A stretch of DNA of 64,000 bases, taken from NCBI GenBank assembly GCA_013399115.1, contig VXAA01001233.1, forward strand, positions 1-64,000, in the 5' to 3' direction. The notes under the pieces are model-generated. The model was not told the DNA's origin. It saw only the letters and a list, made by a program, of their open reading frames with translations, and searched no databases. Source of the DNA: Anseranas semipalmata (taxonomy: Eukaryota > Chordata > Aves > Anseriformes > Anseranatidae). Position numbers and translations under genes: made by a program. Shown piece by piece: positions 1 through 12,669 of this stretch. The number at the start of each line of letters is the position of its first letter. Positions within the stretch are counted from its first letter, which is position 1.

Positions 1-684
<684 letters not shown>

Positions 685-942
685 TAGTCTGTTTCCCTGC
701 TAGACTTGTGAATGAAAGTACAAACAAAATATTATCCTGTCTGACCAAATGCTATGTGATTATATTGCCTTCCTCCTTATTTGTAAACTGTTTGTTCATC
801 TGGCCTGTGCCATAAAGCATTTCTAATACTCTTTATAGTTTACAAGTTAAGAAAGAGATCACCCATGAAATATTTTCCCCTCAAGGCTGCATGTCTCAGG
901 AGTGCATTTTAAAATACCACAATCTATGTTTACACTTTTTGT

Positions 943-948
943 AATAAA
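943..948 (+). terminator. LRRC40: Proximal poly(A) signal of LRRC40
   Basis: A canonical AATAAA hexamer about 260 bases after the stop codon. The upstream position relative to the second signal at 1281 suggests possible alternative polyadenylation. Confidence 0.5.
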
Positions 949-1280
949 GAATGCAGTTGAAAGCTGCATTTAGTAAGAGACAATGTTTTTCTACAATTAA
1001 GATAATTTTTTTTAAAGAATTGTAAACACCAAAGTATTTGAGTAAAAGGTGGAAGTAAACTTTTTGATTTTTGTATGCCTGTTTTACAATCTCCTGTAAG
1101 GTATTTGCTCTCTCTTCACTACTGCCTCAAACAGTTGGTTACTGGTCTGTACATGGTGAAATGCTTGAACTCTTAAATTGTATGGTTATAAGAATACAGT
1201 GTGAAATGTACTGCAAATTGTGTGCATGTCTCATGTAAAAGTAAGCAAAATGTGGTTGATATTGGTAGCTGCACTGAAAC

Positions 1281-1286
1281 AATAAA
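1281..1286 (+). terminator. LRRC40: Distal poly(A) signal of LRRC40
   Basis: A canonical AATAAA followed within about 40 bases by a TG/T-rich stretch (GATATATGTTTTGTTTC), the usual layout of a cleavage site. It is the better of the two LRRC40 candidates. Confidence 0.6.
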
Positions 1287-1306
1287 TATTTGCTTTGGAT
1301 ATATGT

Positions 1307-2990
1307 TTTGTTTCTAAATTTTTAAGAACATGCTCTAATTAAGTTTTCTAGCCACTAACATATAAACATTTAATTTTTTATTTAAACACACTTCAACATC
1401 ATGAAAGTGATCTCTTTATTAATAACAGTAATGTATCATGGTTATTAATAATATAAAAGGAAGGGCTGCTTGATGTTACTTCCTCCGTGACTGTAGGTCC
1501 ACTGCTTCTCTGTTAGACTACCACAAGCCTATGAATTGGACATGAAATTGAAGCAGATACCATATGGATTTCCACGGCTAGGGTTTGTTTGTTGTTGTGT
1601 TTTTTTTTTTGAAACTACACTGAGAACTTCCATCAGCATACTGAGAAGAAACAGCTGACTGTTCTTATGGCTGTATCACTGTAAGTACTGTGTAGGTGCT
1701 GCGGTTGGAGTTTGGTGGTGGTTAGGCTATATACAGGGAACATGGCAGTGCGGTGCCTGGCATAATAAGCTGCAATGAGCAGCAGCATGTGTTTGGCCAG
1801 GCACAATTCTTGGCTGATGAGTTGTATTGTCTGATACTTGAGCAGGGTCTCATATTTCCTTCCAGTAGTGCAGTGTCGTGTGTTTCCAGCAAACAAAATT
1901 TAATGCAAACTGTTCACTTTGCAATCCAAAATTAAAATAAATTAAAAACAAGCTTTCAACTACAAGGCATCCTTGCTAAGCTCTAGGAACAGAAATATAC
2001 CTCATGCTTCCATTCTCCATAGGAAAACAGGTTGACATCAAATGGGTATTGTATGTGTTTATAAGGTAAAATATGTGGAATTGAAAGCATTTTCATTTTT
2101 TCCACCTGTTCTTTCTGTAAAATGAGAAAATTTAATATGGCTCAAAGTTAAACTTTCCAGTTTTTCAGTGTGACCAGAATCAACATAAAAACACACTTCC
2201 TCATCCTCAGGGTCTTCAAACTTAGTGAGCACCTTTCAGCAAGAGCAACGATGTCTCACGTACCTTGCATGCAGCAGCATGGGACTGTGAGCCCCTGTTA
2301 GAGGAGGACCAGACCTGGCCAGTACATCTGGAGACAGCACAGACCTGACGCCTGGTATTTGAGGTGAGAGAGAGTGACTGGGGTACTGGGAGGAGGGAGA
2401 GGAAGGAAGAAGGGAAAGGGGTAAGCATTTCCTGTTAAAAATGCGTGGTAGTACATTTGTGCAGAAAGAATGGTTGTTAGGAGCCAAAGTTCTTACTGAG
2501 TTTGAACAAGTCAAGATCTGTTCTGTGGTTATTTGGATGACTGAACTGCTGTTGCTCTCAGCCCTGTGACCCTCTCTTTTGTTTCCTTCTCCTACATAAG
2601 GAATTTGTACTATTCCACAAAGAGCAGCAAAGCCTGAGCTCTTCTTCATAAGCCTGTGGTCACTTCATTGCCACATTTGATGTCTCACCAGTAGTGACAC
2701 GCTGAGCAAGTGGAGTTGTTCAGTTTTCAAGTCTCTCTTTGATGTATCTGTAATTATATGTAATTGAAATGCCTCTTTCCCTGAAACACGGCTTTGTTAG
2801 CTGGTAGATACAGCAAACATTTCTGAGGCTGTAACTTAGATCACTGATGCTGCAGGTGTAGTTACTAGCTCCCTGGAACGGTTTTAAAGAGATGGATTAG
2901 GAAACAACCATCTCATTTTCCATCACTCGTAGAACAGCGTTTTTGGAAAACTCAGATCCTTTCCAATAGTAAAAAATGACAAAAAAATAA
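1307..2990. other. Intergenic sequence between LRRC40 and LRRC7
   Basis: No gene, RNA or recognisable mobile element was seen. Short ORFs on both strands near 1633-1935 and 2222-2649 lack family resemblance and have low-complexity composition. A purine-rich tract (GGGAGGAGGGAGAGGAAGG-like) lies near 2386-2420. Confidence 0.5.
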
Positions 2991-3660
2991 TTACAATAAG
3001 GTGACATTTTTATTATTTATACAATAAAGAGACTTTTTAATGTTATTCAAAACACTTTTTTAAATACTGAAAAAGTTGGGTACACCAAAGCCGAAAAATG
3101 GCTCTGCTATACACTGCACAGCATTGTTTTAGTCCCTGTATTTCTTTTATGTACAGAAGCATCTGCAAAATGCATTCTAAACACAATATGCACCTTACGG
3201 ATAAGTGTCATACATGAAATAAAACTGGAAGGATACAACCTGCATGTGCAAATTAACTGACAATATAATTGATTGCACTGAATCAATAGATTTAAAATAT
3301 AATTTTGAAGTACCTTTTTGCACATAAAATGAAGCAGCTTTCAAGTTCAGTAAGTCTTTATACTGCAAAAAACATTAAGTACATTCACAATCTATGTTAA
3401 TAAAGTAGTAAATTTTTTTTCATTCAGCTTTATTTACATTAATACTGTAATTAAACTGAAAAGTACAGTTAGTCATTTGTAATATAGCAATCTTTTAACA
3501 CATACAAAAATGACCATTTTCTGTATATAATTTAAGCTCAAAATCACAATTATCTCAAAATATTAATTACAATACAGCCATCTCCATCATAATTAAACAT
3601 GTCTTTTATAAAATGGTAAAATTTTTAATAAAGTAAGCTGTTGGTTTTGAACTGGATACA
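2991..3660 (-). other. AT-rich block, possible distal 3' end of LRRC7 transcript
   Basis: Very AT-rich DNA with several TTTATT hexamers, which read AATAAA on the minus strand; examples are 3009-3014 and 3429-3434. The texture resembles the far end of a vertebrate neuronal 3'UTR. The stop codon of LRRC7 is 7.3 kb away, so assigning this block to LRRC7 is only inference. It could instead be unrelated AT-rich intergenic DNA. Confidence 0.25.
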
Positions 3661-6600
3661 GTACTCACAAGTAGAAAACTTAACTGATAAGTGTTTGTTC
3701 TGACCAGGGTTTCAGGGTAAAGCCACATATGCTAGCAAAGAGACAAAGAAGGCCCCAATTTACAAAGATGAAGCCTCTTGTGCTGCAGGGCTGTGGCTCA
3801 GTTGTTGGTGCTGCAGGAAAAGCCTTATGAGGGCCATGTAAATTCTGTATACGATGCAATGATGTCATTTACTTCTAGAATATTTGCTTGAATTGTCCAG
3901 TAAGAGGATTGGCAAAGGCTTTTTTTTTTTTTTTAAGTGAAACTATGTAAATTCTATGATTAGCAAATACTGTGTTTTGAAATTTGCTTTTGCAATGAAA
4001 ATTCACGTTGGCCGCCCCAGGCTCACACCGCTGGGGAGGAGCACTGGTTTCCTTGCCTGGCCTCTGGTGTCACTGCTGTGCCGCACGCGTGGCTAACGCC
4101 AGCGATCAAACGTACCCAAACCGAAGTTGTTCAAAACAAAACCAAACCACCAATTAATTCATATCCTATCCAAACTACTGGCCTGAAAGTTGTATCATTA
4201 CTTTGTATTCCACTCATACTAGCAAGACTGACAAGTGAAATAAGTCCTTAGATCTGATTGGCTGAAAATAAAATTGTAAATCTTTGTGCACTTGTTAGAA
4301 TGAACATTTTGAAGGCAGAAGAACTGGGAGAAGAGCGCAGAGGCAGGATGACGAGTATGGTGCAATAGGCCGTGGGTAAGGAGCTCAAGCTTTAGATAGC
4401 ATTTTATTCTTAATTGGAAATTCTAAATGTAAATTCTGCTAAGGTAGGTAATGAATCCACAGCCCACAACTGAGGTTTATAATCTCCTGTGCTTGTTTAC
4501 GAATTTAGGCAAATTGATACTTGTGTTATATTTTATTTCTGTTTTATGTGGCTTGCCTGGCTGTGTGGGAGAGGGCTTGGACTATGGTGAAACACAGATC
4601 GCCGTGTGCTTGTGAGCTTAACTTTCACCTAAGAGGATGAGCAGCACACAAACTAACCCTAGTCCCGCTGCCGGTTGGTTCCCCAGGAGTAAACACCCGT
4701 AACAGCCAGCCTGGTCTTAATCCCCGTGTCTTCTCTTGAGACCAGATCCTGCACATGAACAGGTTGAAATGCATGGTCTGTCATTTCTTATTGTCTTTGC
4801 ATTTCCTGTTGCATATATCTCTATCAGATATATACATATATACACATATCTATAAATATGCAGGCTTTTCTTTGCATAAGGTAATTAAATGCTATATTAC
4901 AAGCCAGAGGGATTTAACCAAGGAGAGTCTTTACATTCTAAGTGCTTACTAACAGCAAACCAATTTCATGAAGACTTTGTACTGTAATTTTTAGTCGAAC
5001 TTCTGGGTTGTGAAGATTAACAGTGTTCTACAACATTAGTGATTTAACTTTTCAGATATTCATCTATAAACTAAAAGTATGGCTATTAGAGCAACGTTTC
5101 CAAGGGCTCTTCATTCCTGTTCAGAAAAAGGCCACCCCAAAACAGCATCAGTAGTCTCCCAGGCAGAGTATTCCTGACAAACCTGGCTGAGCTGACACCC
5201 GCTGTCATTACCTCTGGATTAATGCAAGTGCATGGAACATAGGCACAGACAGGGACATGTTAAAATATATCTTGGAAAACATCAAAACAGATTTGAAGAT
5301 TGCTATTATGAACAACTGGCTTTTAAATATCATAGTTTGTCAACACCCTGATAAAAATTGCAAACTGTGAATGGAAAATGAATGTATTATTAGGACTGGA
5401 GGGTCTTCACAAGGTTTCCTGTGGTCTTCTCTTAAAATGTTTCTCAGAATAAGAAAAGCATTTGGGGAGCAGCTTTTGTTTCTTTTCTTTTTCCTTCATT
5501 TTTGTGTTGACAGCTGCCTGATAACAAGACCGCAGAATAGCAAACAAGCTCCTAGGCAGCCGGGCACTGGGGTTTCAACACGTCCGCGCCCCTGCCGCTT
5601 CAGGCAGCTGAGGCTACGGGGTGCTAACGGCAGCGTGAGCCCGACTCTGACCACCGAGGTCCTTAGAACTTGCTGCAAAATGAGGATAAGGGAATTACAG
5701 CACAGGCTTCCTTTTTCAATTTAGCCCTTCCCTGAGGATCGTTTGTTGTTTATTGCATGAAAAATCTAGGAAAGCAGAACTGCATGTTCGCCTAACGGAG
5801 CCATTGCCATGGGAACAAGCGCATCGCAGCTAACACCTACGGGGGGCAGGCCTGCCGAGGGGAGGGCTGCCAGCGGCACGCCGGGCCCTCCGGGGCTATT
5901 TCCAGCCCAGCGTGTTTCAGTCAGTATTAAAATGTCCATTAGTAGCTTTAAAAAAATAGTGCATCTGAGTGACTGTATAGTTCATGTGGGAGAACATATG
6001 GTGTATTTGGGAGTGTTGAATGGCCTGAAGAAAGGAAACCATCTGCAATTCTGAGACTGTGCTTGCCTAGATCAAAATTCGTTCACACACATGAAACTAA
6101 ACCCACACATGGAACTCGCCTCTGGGTAAACTGCCATCTACCACCAGCACTTGCCATATAACCATATTTAGTTTAAAAATATATATAAATAATATATATC
6201 TCATATTATCATACTTATGTCCAAAGCATGCACATAACCTGGTTCCCCACCTGCAAACCTGGCTGCACACATCTGTGAATGTGAGGTTACTGGAGACTTT
6301 CCAGGAAGGACAAAAGGTGCAATTTAATTCAAAGGACTAATGTAAAAATCCTAAGCAGCCCCACTGAAGTCAGTTTAGTTGCTCATAACATTAGTCCTAT
6401 CTAAACATCATTTCTACCAATTTGAATAAAAATAATGCCAAAAAGAAAATATTTGGTAATTTTGGACAATGGAGGTTGATGTTAAAGCTTCACTTCTGTA
6501 TGTTTCAGCTGGGAGGCCAAATTCACCCCAAACCCCCTTCTAGAGTTAGCGTGAGTTTGGATAAGTTAATTTGGCATTCCACTGCACTAATTCAATTTTA

Positions 6601-9600
6601 TTGTAATTTACTTTTCATTATAATCCATTAATGAAAGCACTCAGCAATCTTGAAATACAGTTCTGCACACAGCCCCGATTGAATGTGCCACTGCGCTTTA
6701 GATCTAATAAACTCAGCATGCAGAAAACCAACTGAGCACAAAATACAGTATTAACAAGCACTAAAGATCACTTCTGCCTTTTTCAGTTTACCATTTTTCA
6801 CCTGTACATTGTTCTCTTGGTTATAGGTCCTAAGATGGACCCCTTGTCATCCTTCTGAGATCTGCAGCTCCCTACCACATTCTTGGTGCTACGTAAGCAG
6901 TATGCATATTTAATGCCGCCACGCGCTGCAGACGCCTGCCTTGTAGCTGTGCCTGGGGAGCGATGGATGGGCGTGCGCCGTGTTCTGCATGATCGCAACG
7001 GACAGCATTACAGCAGGATTCAGAACTGCGGTTGTAATTTACTCTGTTTTCCTGCTGGAAGCAGAAGTCACGGGGAAGATTTCTGAGCCAGGGAGCTGTG
7101 CTATCATGAAATGCCTACAGGGTACGTAACAGCAGATGTGCACACATTCACTGCACCACCGTCTGCGTGTGTGCTCACATTCATAAGTGATTTTTTTGCA
7201 TGAAAAGACATAAGTAGCTCCAAAGAGGAGTTAGGTGCATAAATACCTATTAATATACCTAATTCCCATTCAGCATAATTAACGAGAAACTATGTAGGTG
7301 TCTACAATTTTCTGAACATGATGATGAATAAACCCTTACTTCTCTTAAAGGGCAATGGGCTTAAATATGGAAATGCTGGCCTCTGACATACCATCCATGT
7401 TAGAAAAGTTTTAGATGGGTTATGCCAGAGCCTGTGTGGTTTGAGAGGACATTATGAGATTAAATGATAACGAAAGCTGAAAAAACAGGGCAAATAACAA
7501 TCCAAACCCAAATCACGTGAATTCAGCAAGCAGCTTCAGCTTGTAGTATCAAGATTTTAATTTACTGAATTCATTATTTTAAATTTATTTTCTAAATATA
7601 ATCAAATCATTTATTCAAATAGTACATTTTAGGATTAGCATTAGCTATGGCTCACTGTGGCATCTGGTGGTGCGTTGCCACTCAGGTGGTACAAAAGCTC
7701 TTCCAGTAAGAATGCTTGCATATATAAAGTAAAAATTCATATCATGTGGGAACCTGCTCAGTCAGCTTGGTATTTATGGTTCATTAATATTTACACTAAT
7801 AAACTTAATCAATCCTGTTGATTAAAGAGAAAAGGGGAGATGCAAACAACCACGGAACAGGGAACTTGCATGCAAATGTAAGTCTCACCTTCCAAATGAC
7901 TGCTAAATAAATTCCTCTGGGGAGCTGAGCCAAGGGCTGCAGGCTGCGTTTTTCTGCATTGCCCAGCACCCTCGCTCCAATGCCCTGGGCTGCCCTGACC
8001 GTGCTTTCCAACAGTTGCCACAGAGTTAAAAAAAAAAAAAAAAGGAAAAAGAGTTCAAACACGATTAAAAACCTGGTGCTCCATAACATTAGAGGATAGT
8101 TCCTACTCTTACCTATTATGTATAGGCTACTTTACTTCTCTTTCCTTTCCTGTGTGTGGGGGGGGTCTTTATAATACCACCCTGTCCTTCCCAAATGGAA
8201 CAAGTCTTTTTTTGAAGGCCCAGGAGCTTCCAGAGAGAGGCAAAAACGACTGCACCAGCTTTGGGAAGCCTGAAGTAATTTGGAACAGCTCATTTTTAAC
8301 AGCTATGACCAGCCTGGGGGAAAGGAGGGGCCGATTATGTGTTTTCCATGTGGCTGATGGATGGGATGAGACCCCAGGTCCCCTTGCTGTGTAGCCAGTT
8401 TCCAAGAGCAGCCAGATGTGAATGCACAGAGATAATGACTGAGTAGCACAAGGATTTGGCTCCTGGTCTGGCTGTCCCTCTTGCTTTCCAGTTCCTCTCC
8501 CAACATCCAAACCCAAAGAGATTGCTGGGCATGCAATAACCTCAGCAGACCGCTCTTCCGTGAATTCGTTGGGTTTGCTGGGCCCGATGTAAGCCCCTAG
8601 CGCACCAAGCAGCCCGTGCAGCAACGCCAAGCACTGGTGTGTCTCAGTAACATCAGGGACACATCAGGAATGCTGCCAGCTCCGGTCCTTCCACTTACTA
8701 TAAACATGACTGCAGCAAAATTTCACAAGATGCATTTATACCTCTATGGCAGGATGACTAGGGCCATAAAGCAGGCAGGGACATAATGGCGCTATTGTCT
8801 TTGGAAGTCACGTCAGTTTAATTGAAGTATAATTACCTCAGTCAGTGTGCACTTGATGGGAAGAGAAGAAAGGTTTGAGAATTTCTAGAGGCTCTTGTGA
8901 GCAGCAAAGTAACACGTCCTTTGCCGTGCCCGTGAGCCGTAGCGCCGTGCGCCTGACCTGGGCTTCTCACGGCATTGCTAATGCAGCTGGTGCCCGGCTG
9001 CAGCCCATCGCCGCCGCTGCCAGGCCAATGGCAACAGGGTCCCGTGAAAACACCTTGCGGGAGGTTTCCTTGTATTTCGCCTTCTTGCTGTCAGCTACAA
9101 ACATGATGTACGCCTGAATTACTGAACAGCAGCAGTTTTGCAGAAATTCTGTGCTGTCAGTATTCTCTGTTGAAAACAGCACGAGAATTTTTACCTTATG
9201 GGTTTCAAACTGTGTACTTCAGTGGGAAAGCTCTTCCCGTGCGCTCTCAGTGCCATTCTTCTGCTCCCCCTGTGATGTGTCACATCTTGGATTAAATCTA
9301 TCCCCATTGATTTTAAAGAGACTATTACTCAAATAAAGGGTTGTATAAAGGTTAAAGCCTTACTGATAATGAATATAGCAAGAGGGGGATAACACAGCCT
9401 GGACCAGAGCAAAAATACAGAACGCCATAAGACTGGGGGAATGGCAACGCAAACAAAGGGCCTACAATTTTAAACTGAAGAGTTAAAATAATAAAATTAG
9501 CAGCAACAAAAGAAGTTTAACTGCCACCCATCACAAACTTCTTCCGTTTATGAAGCATATCTGTCTAAACTCACTGTTCGTCCATTTAGTGTGTTCACAT

Positions 9601-9687
9601 GGAATCAACTAAAAGTGCGAAACAAAAGGAAGTTAACCAATCTCCATGTAGGTTATTTATATCTAGGTCCCAGAGTTGACAGTATCA
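3661..9687. other. Intergenic or LRRC7 3'UTR sequence with CpG-rich patches
   Basis: No confident gene. Homopolymer runs occur (T run 3921-3934, A run about 8029-8043), as do TA-rich microsatellite stretches (about 4825-4858 and 6178-6208). Several short patches with many CpG dinucleotides stand out from the AT-rich background: about 4010-4125, 5575-5650, 5815-5890, 6915-6990 and 8920-9060. The opposite-strand ORF at 8169-8630 is judged spurious. Confidence 0.45.
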
Positions 9688-10301
9688 TTTATTAAGTGTC
9701 TCACCCTGTATAGTGACATTTTTACTAATTAGTATGGAGCCAGCTATACACACTGCATATGTACAGGTATTTTCATAAGGCATATAATATCTTTGCATTG
9801 AAAATAAATGAACATTATTAAATTTAATTTAATATATACTTTCTTCGAGGTGTTTATGAAAATATTTTTTTCTCTATATTTTTGTACGTGACATGATAGA
9901 AATATTTCATGGGAAGTACAGGTTAATATATTTTATCTTTATAAAGGCATATACAACTTTGAGGCAGTGTTTCTGATGGACAGCAGAATTCCTAAAGAAT
10001 TTGTATGTGCTTCTGTGTTTTGAAATCATATGAAATTGACTTTAAGAAGTAACTTGATTAAAAAAACGCACCAATGCACAGCCAGAGGCTGACAATTAAA
10101 ACTAATACATAGCCACATGAACAATATATTTATATAGTTAATATATTTTTTTTCAAGATGATTGGTACTAACATAGAGTATTATACATTTGGCACTACTG
10201 TTTGCCATTGGTCCAGCAATTGGCAAAAATTTGTTTCCTATGTATAAATCTGTTTGAACTTTAGATCTGGCTAGACATATTTACTATTTATAAAAAAATA
10301 T
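9688..10301 (-). other. LRRC7: Proximal 3'UTR of LRRC7 (extent uncertain)
   Basis: AT-rich sequence follows the LRRC7 stop codon on the minus strand. TTTATT at 9688-9693 reads AATAAA on the transcript strand and is a candidate proximal poly(A) signal, giving a 3'UTR of about 0.6 kb. No coding potential is seen. The true 3' end cannot be fixed from sequence alone and may lie much further downstream. Confidence 0.5.
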
Positions 10302-10409
10302 TTAGACAGTAAGCTCACGTTGAATAACTAGGTCTACTGTATTCTGGAAACTCTTCAGTAGTAATACAGCTTTCTCATGTTCCATATGTACAAAACTGTG
10401 TCCATTTGC
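10302..10409 (-). CDS. LRRC7: LRRC7 last coding exon (end of PDZ domain)
   Basis: Encodes 35 residues from [15 protein letters not shown] to the C-terminus RELTV, then TAA at 10302-10304. It carries the second half of the PDZ fold: the strand after the GDKILQ turn, the alpha-B helix ([11 protein letters not shown]) and the last strand (VDLVIQREL). The histidine beginning the alpha-B helix is the position that in class I PDZ domains contacts Ser/Thr at ligand position -2, so class I specificity is inferred. The acceptor reads TTGTGTTGCAG. The exon starts in phase 0 and joins the exon at 15886-15960. Confidence 0.97.
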   Translation of the reverse strand, partial: ANGHSFVHMEHEKAVLLLKSFQNTVDLVIQRELTV

Positions 10410-10624
10410 CTGCAACACAAAAACAAGAAGAAAAATCGAATGAGATTCTATTTAACATCTTCATTTTGGGGGTGCAAAGGGATATATGAAAATGACAAAC
10501 GCCTAAAATAAACAACAGTCATAACATGATTTCCTGTAAGCAGGAGGCTGACGGTGCCATCAAGAGAATGCATTTCTGTCTTCCTGCACTGGAGAGATAC
10601 AGCACCCTCATGGAATTAGTGCTG

Positions 10625-10697
10625 CTTCAAGCAGGGGAGGGACCAGGTGACCTCGGGGGGTCCTCTCCAGTCTGAGTTATTCTGTGACTCTACGATA
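10625..10697 (+). mobile_element. CR1 LINE 3'-end fragment
   Basis: The stretch reads like the CR1 terminal region: GACCAGGTGACCTCGGGGGG, then TCC..CCAGTCTGAGTTATTCTGTGACTCTA. This corresponds to the conserved 'dealing with ... gatgacct..ggtccctt-ccaacct' segment plus diverged terminal octamers. It is a short, diverged, 5'-truncated remnant with no coding capacity. Confidence 0.7.
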
Positions 10698-12431
10698 TTC
10701 AGCATATTTTCTGAAGAAACAAGAACTCTGGGACATAAGGATTTCCTACACTATGGAGCCCAAAGAGAGTTAATGCTGCCTGATGCATTGCTGACAGCAA
10801 ATGCAGGCTTGGGCTCATCGTACACAGGCACACTGCATGTATGCAGAGTGAAAAATTACTGAATAAACTGCTCTGCTTTAGTGCTAATTAAGTCTTTCCA
10901 TAATTGTCTGTTACAATGCTATTTCAAACAGTCAAACCTAATTATCAACAGTTTACTGAGTGTGATCAATAAGTAGAAGATCCACAGACACACGGAGTGA
11001 AGGCCCGTCTTTCACCAGGTACCGAACAAAGACAGCACTCGCTGCAGACACCTGCCATTAAGCCACGCACAGAAGCCTCACAATTCAGACCGAGGTTACA
11101 TCCTCGGACTGCCATGGCCCTGCTGCAGACCCCGCACAAGGTGGGGTGACTGCTCAGCTGCCCCAGGGCTCCCCTTCCCTCCCAGGACCCCCAGCAGAAC
11201 CCCCACTGCCGGCCGGTGCCCGGGGTGCCCATGCTGCAGGCATGGGGGGACGGAGGAGGTCGCTGGGAGAGAGGAACCAGCTCTCTCTAGCTTAGGGCAA
11301 TTCTACACACTTACTGCGCTGTAACAAAATATATGCATACACATTTAAACTTTTTAACATTTTAACTAACATTTACAAGTAGGTTAGTGAAGCCTTCCTG
11401 CTTCATGCAATGGCAACAGGCAGTCACAGAGCACGTAGGAAAGGCAGCGTGCAAGCAACACTGAAAAGCAGCTCACTGTGATTCATGGGGTACTTAGCTT
11501 AGTACAATAAAATAGATTTGTGCTGAGAAGCAGAATACAATTTCAGGCAGGAAAAGTTTCAAACAGATTCACTTATGTGCCAATATTAGGCGGCCACTTG
11601 GCATTCAGTTTGAGGTCAGCTCGGACCCTGATGTAATTCAGAGGGAAGCTGAAGAATAGCCTTTGTTTCAGTTTGTTCACCACAGCTCACTGGGATCTGT
11701 ATTGCTCATTCAGAAAACATATTTTTTTTTTTAAAAAGAGCCTGAGCACACCATTCAGACCACATCAGCTGTGCCTGCTCCCTTCCCTGTTTCAAGCTGT
11801 GCAGCCAGGGCCACGAGACCATTGTGCAGGTTTGGCTCTAGCTCCTGAAAGACCCCTTTTGTATAAGAATGGTTTCTCAGTGAAGAGGGCTGTAGGAGAT
11901 ACACTGCCAAAAATACCAAAGCAGGCCAGGCCCAGAGGGATTTGTTCTTTAACATATAAATAAATGACAATCAGAAATCTACTTCTTTCATTCCTGGTGC
12001 GGTCTCACATTCCCCATAAAATATGCTATGAAATCAGCATATATATTTACATATTGAGTTATTATTTATTTCTAACTACTAGACAAGAAGAATGCTTTTT
12101 AGCTCAATCACATGCCACCAAAGCAAGGTTTCTCAGAATTGAAGGGCATCCTTAAGCATATGGTGGCAAGGTTGCACGACGCAGCTGATGCTCTCTCTTT
12201 GTTGCCAGACCTAGCAGCCATGCGACTTGTTCCTTAAAAGTAATCTACTGAAACTGCTGCTAATTTTGTAACAGAAAAATGACTCTTATTTATCAAATAA
12301 ATAAGTAGTTTATGATCTTATGGCACAGCAAGGAAAGAGACAACGATTTTGGTCTGCCCAGGATGCTGGTGGGGCCGCGTGCTCCTGGGGCACAGCTCAC
12401 TGTTAGCAACTCCTGGGACAGGGGGTCTCGA

Positions 12432-12669
12432 ATTGTGACAGGGGAAATTTAGATTGGACATCAGGAAGAATTTCTTCACAGGAAGGGTGGTTAGGCACTG
12501 GAACAGGCTGCCCAGGGAAGTGACGGAGTCCCCATCCCTGGAGGTATTTAACAGACACGTGGATGTGGCACTAAAGGACATGCGTTAGTGATGGGACTTG
12601 GTAGGGCAGGTTGACGGTTGGACTTGATGATCTTTTTGAAGATCTTTTCCAATGTAGGTGAGTCTATGA
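12432..12669 (+). mobile_element. CR1 LINE, 5'-truncated copy
   Basis: Recognised by consecutive CR1 hallmarks: TTAGATTGGACATCAGGAAG, AATTTCTTCACAGGAAGGGT, GGCACTGGAACAGGCTGCCC, TCCCCATCCCTGGAGGT and GGTTGGACTTGATGATCTT. It lies in the plus orientation, opposite to LRRC7 transcription. Only the 3'UTR part of CR1 is present, and the terminal octamers are degraded. Confidence 0.92.

Larger units (their letters stand above)
685..1306 (+). other. LRRC40: LRRC40 3' untranslated region
   Basis: Non-coding, AT-rich sequence follows the LRRC40 stop codon. Two AATAAA hexamers lie on the + strand, at 943-948 and 1281-1286. Either could end the transcript, giving a short 3'UTR of roughly 280 bases or a longer one of roughly 620 bases. 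The end at 1306 is an estimate placed about 20 bases after the distal signal. Confidence 0.7.

Noticed and set aside
2236..2649. 137-residue minus-strand ORF
   Set aside because: Low-complexity Ser/Pro/Leu translation of a purine-rich tract, with no recognisable domain.
8169..8630. 153-residue minus-strand ORF between the two genes
   Set aside because: No family resemblance, overlapping ORFs in other frames, no splice or promoter context, and composition typical of a GC-richer intergenic patch.
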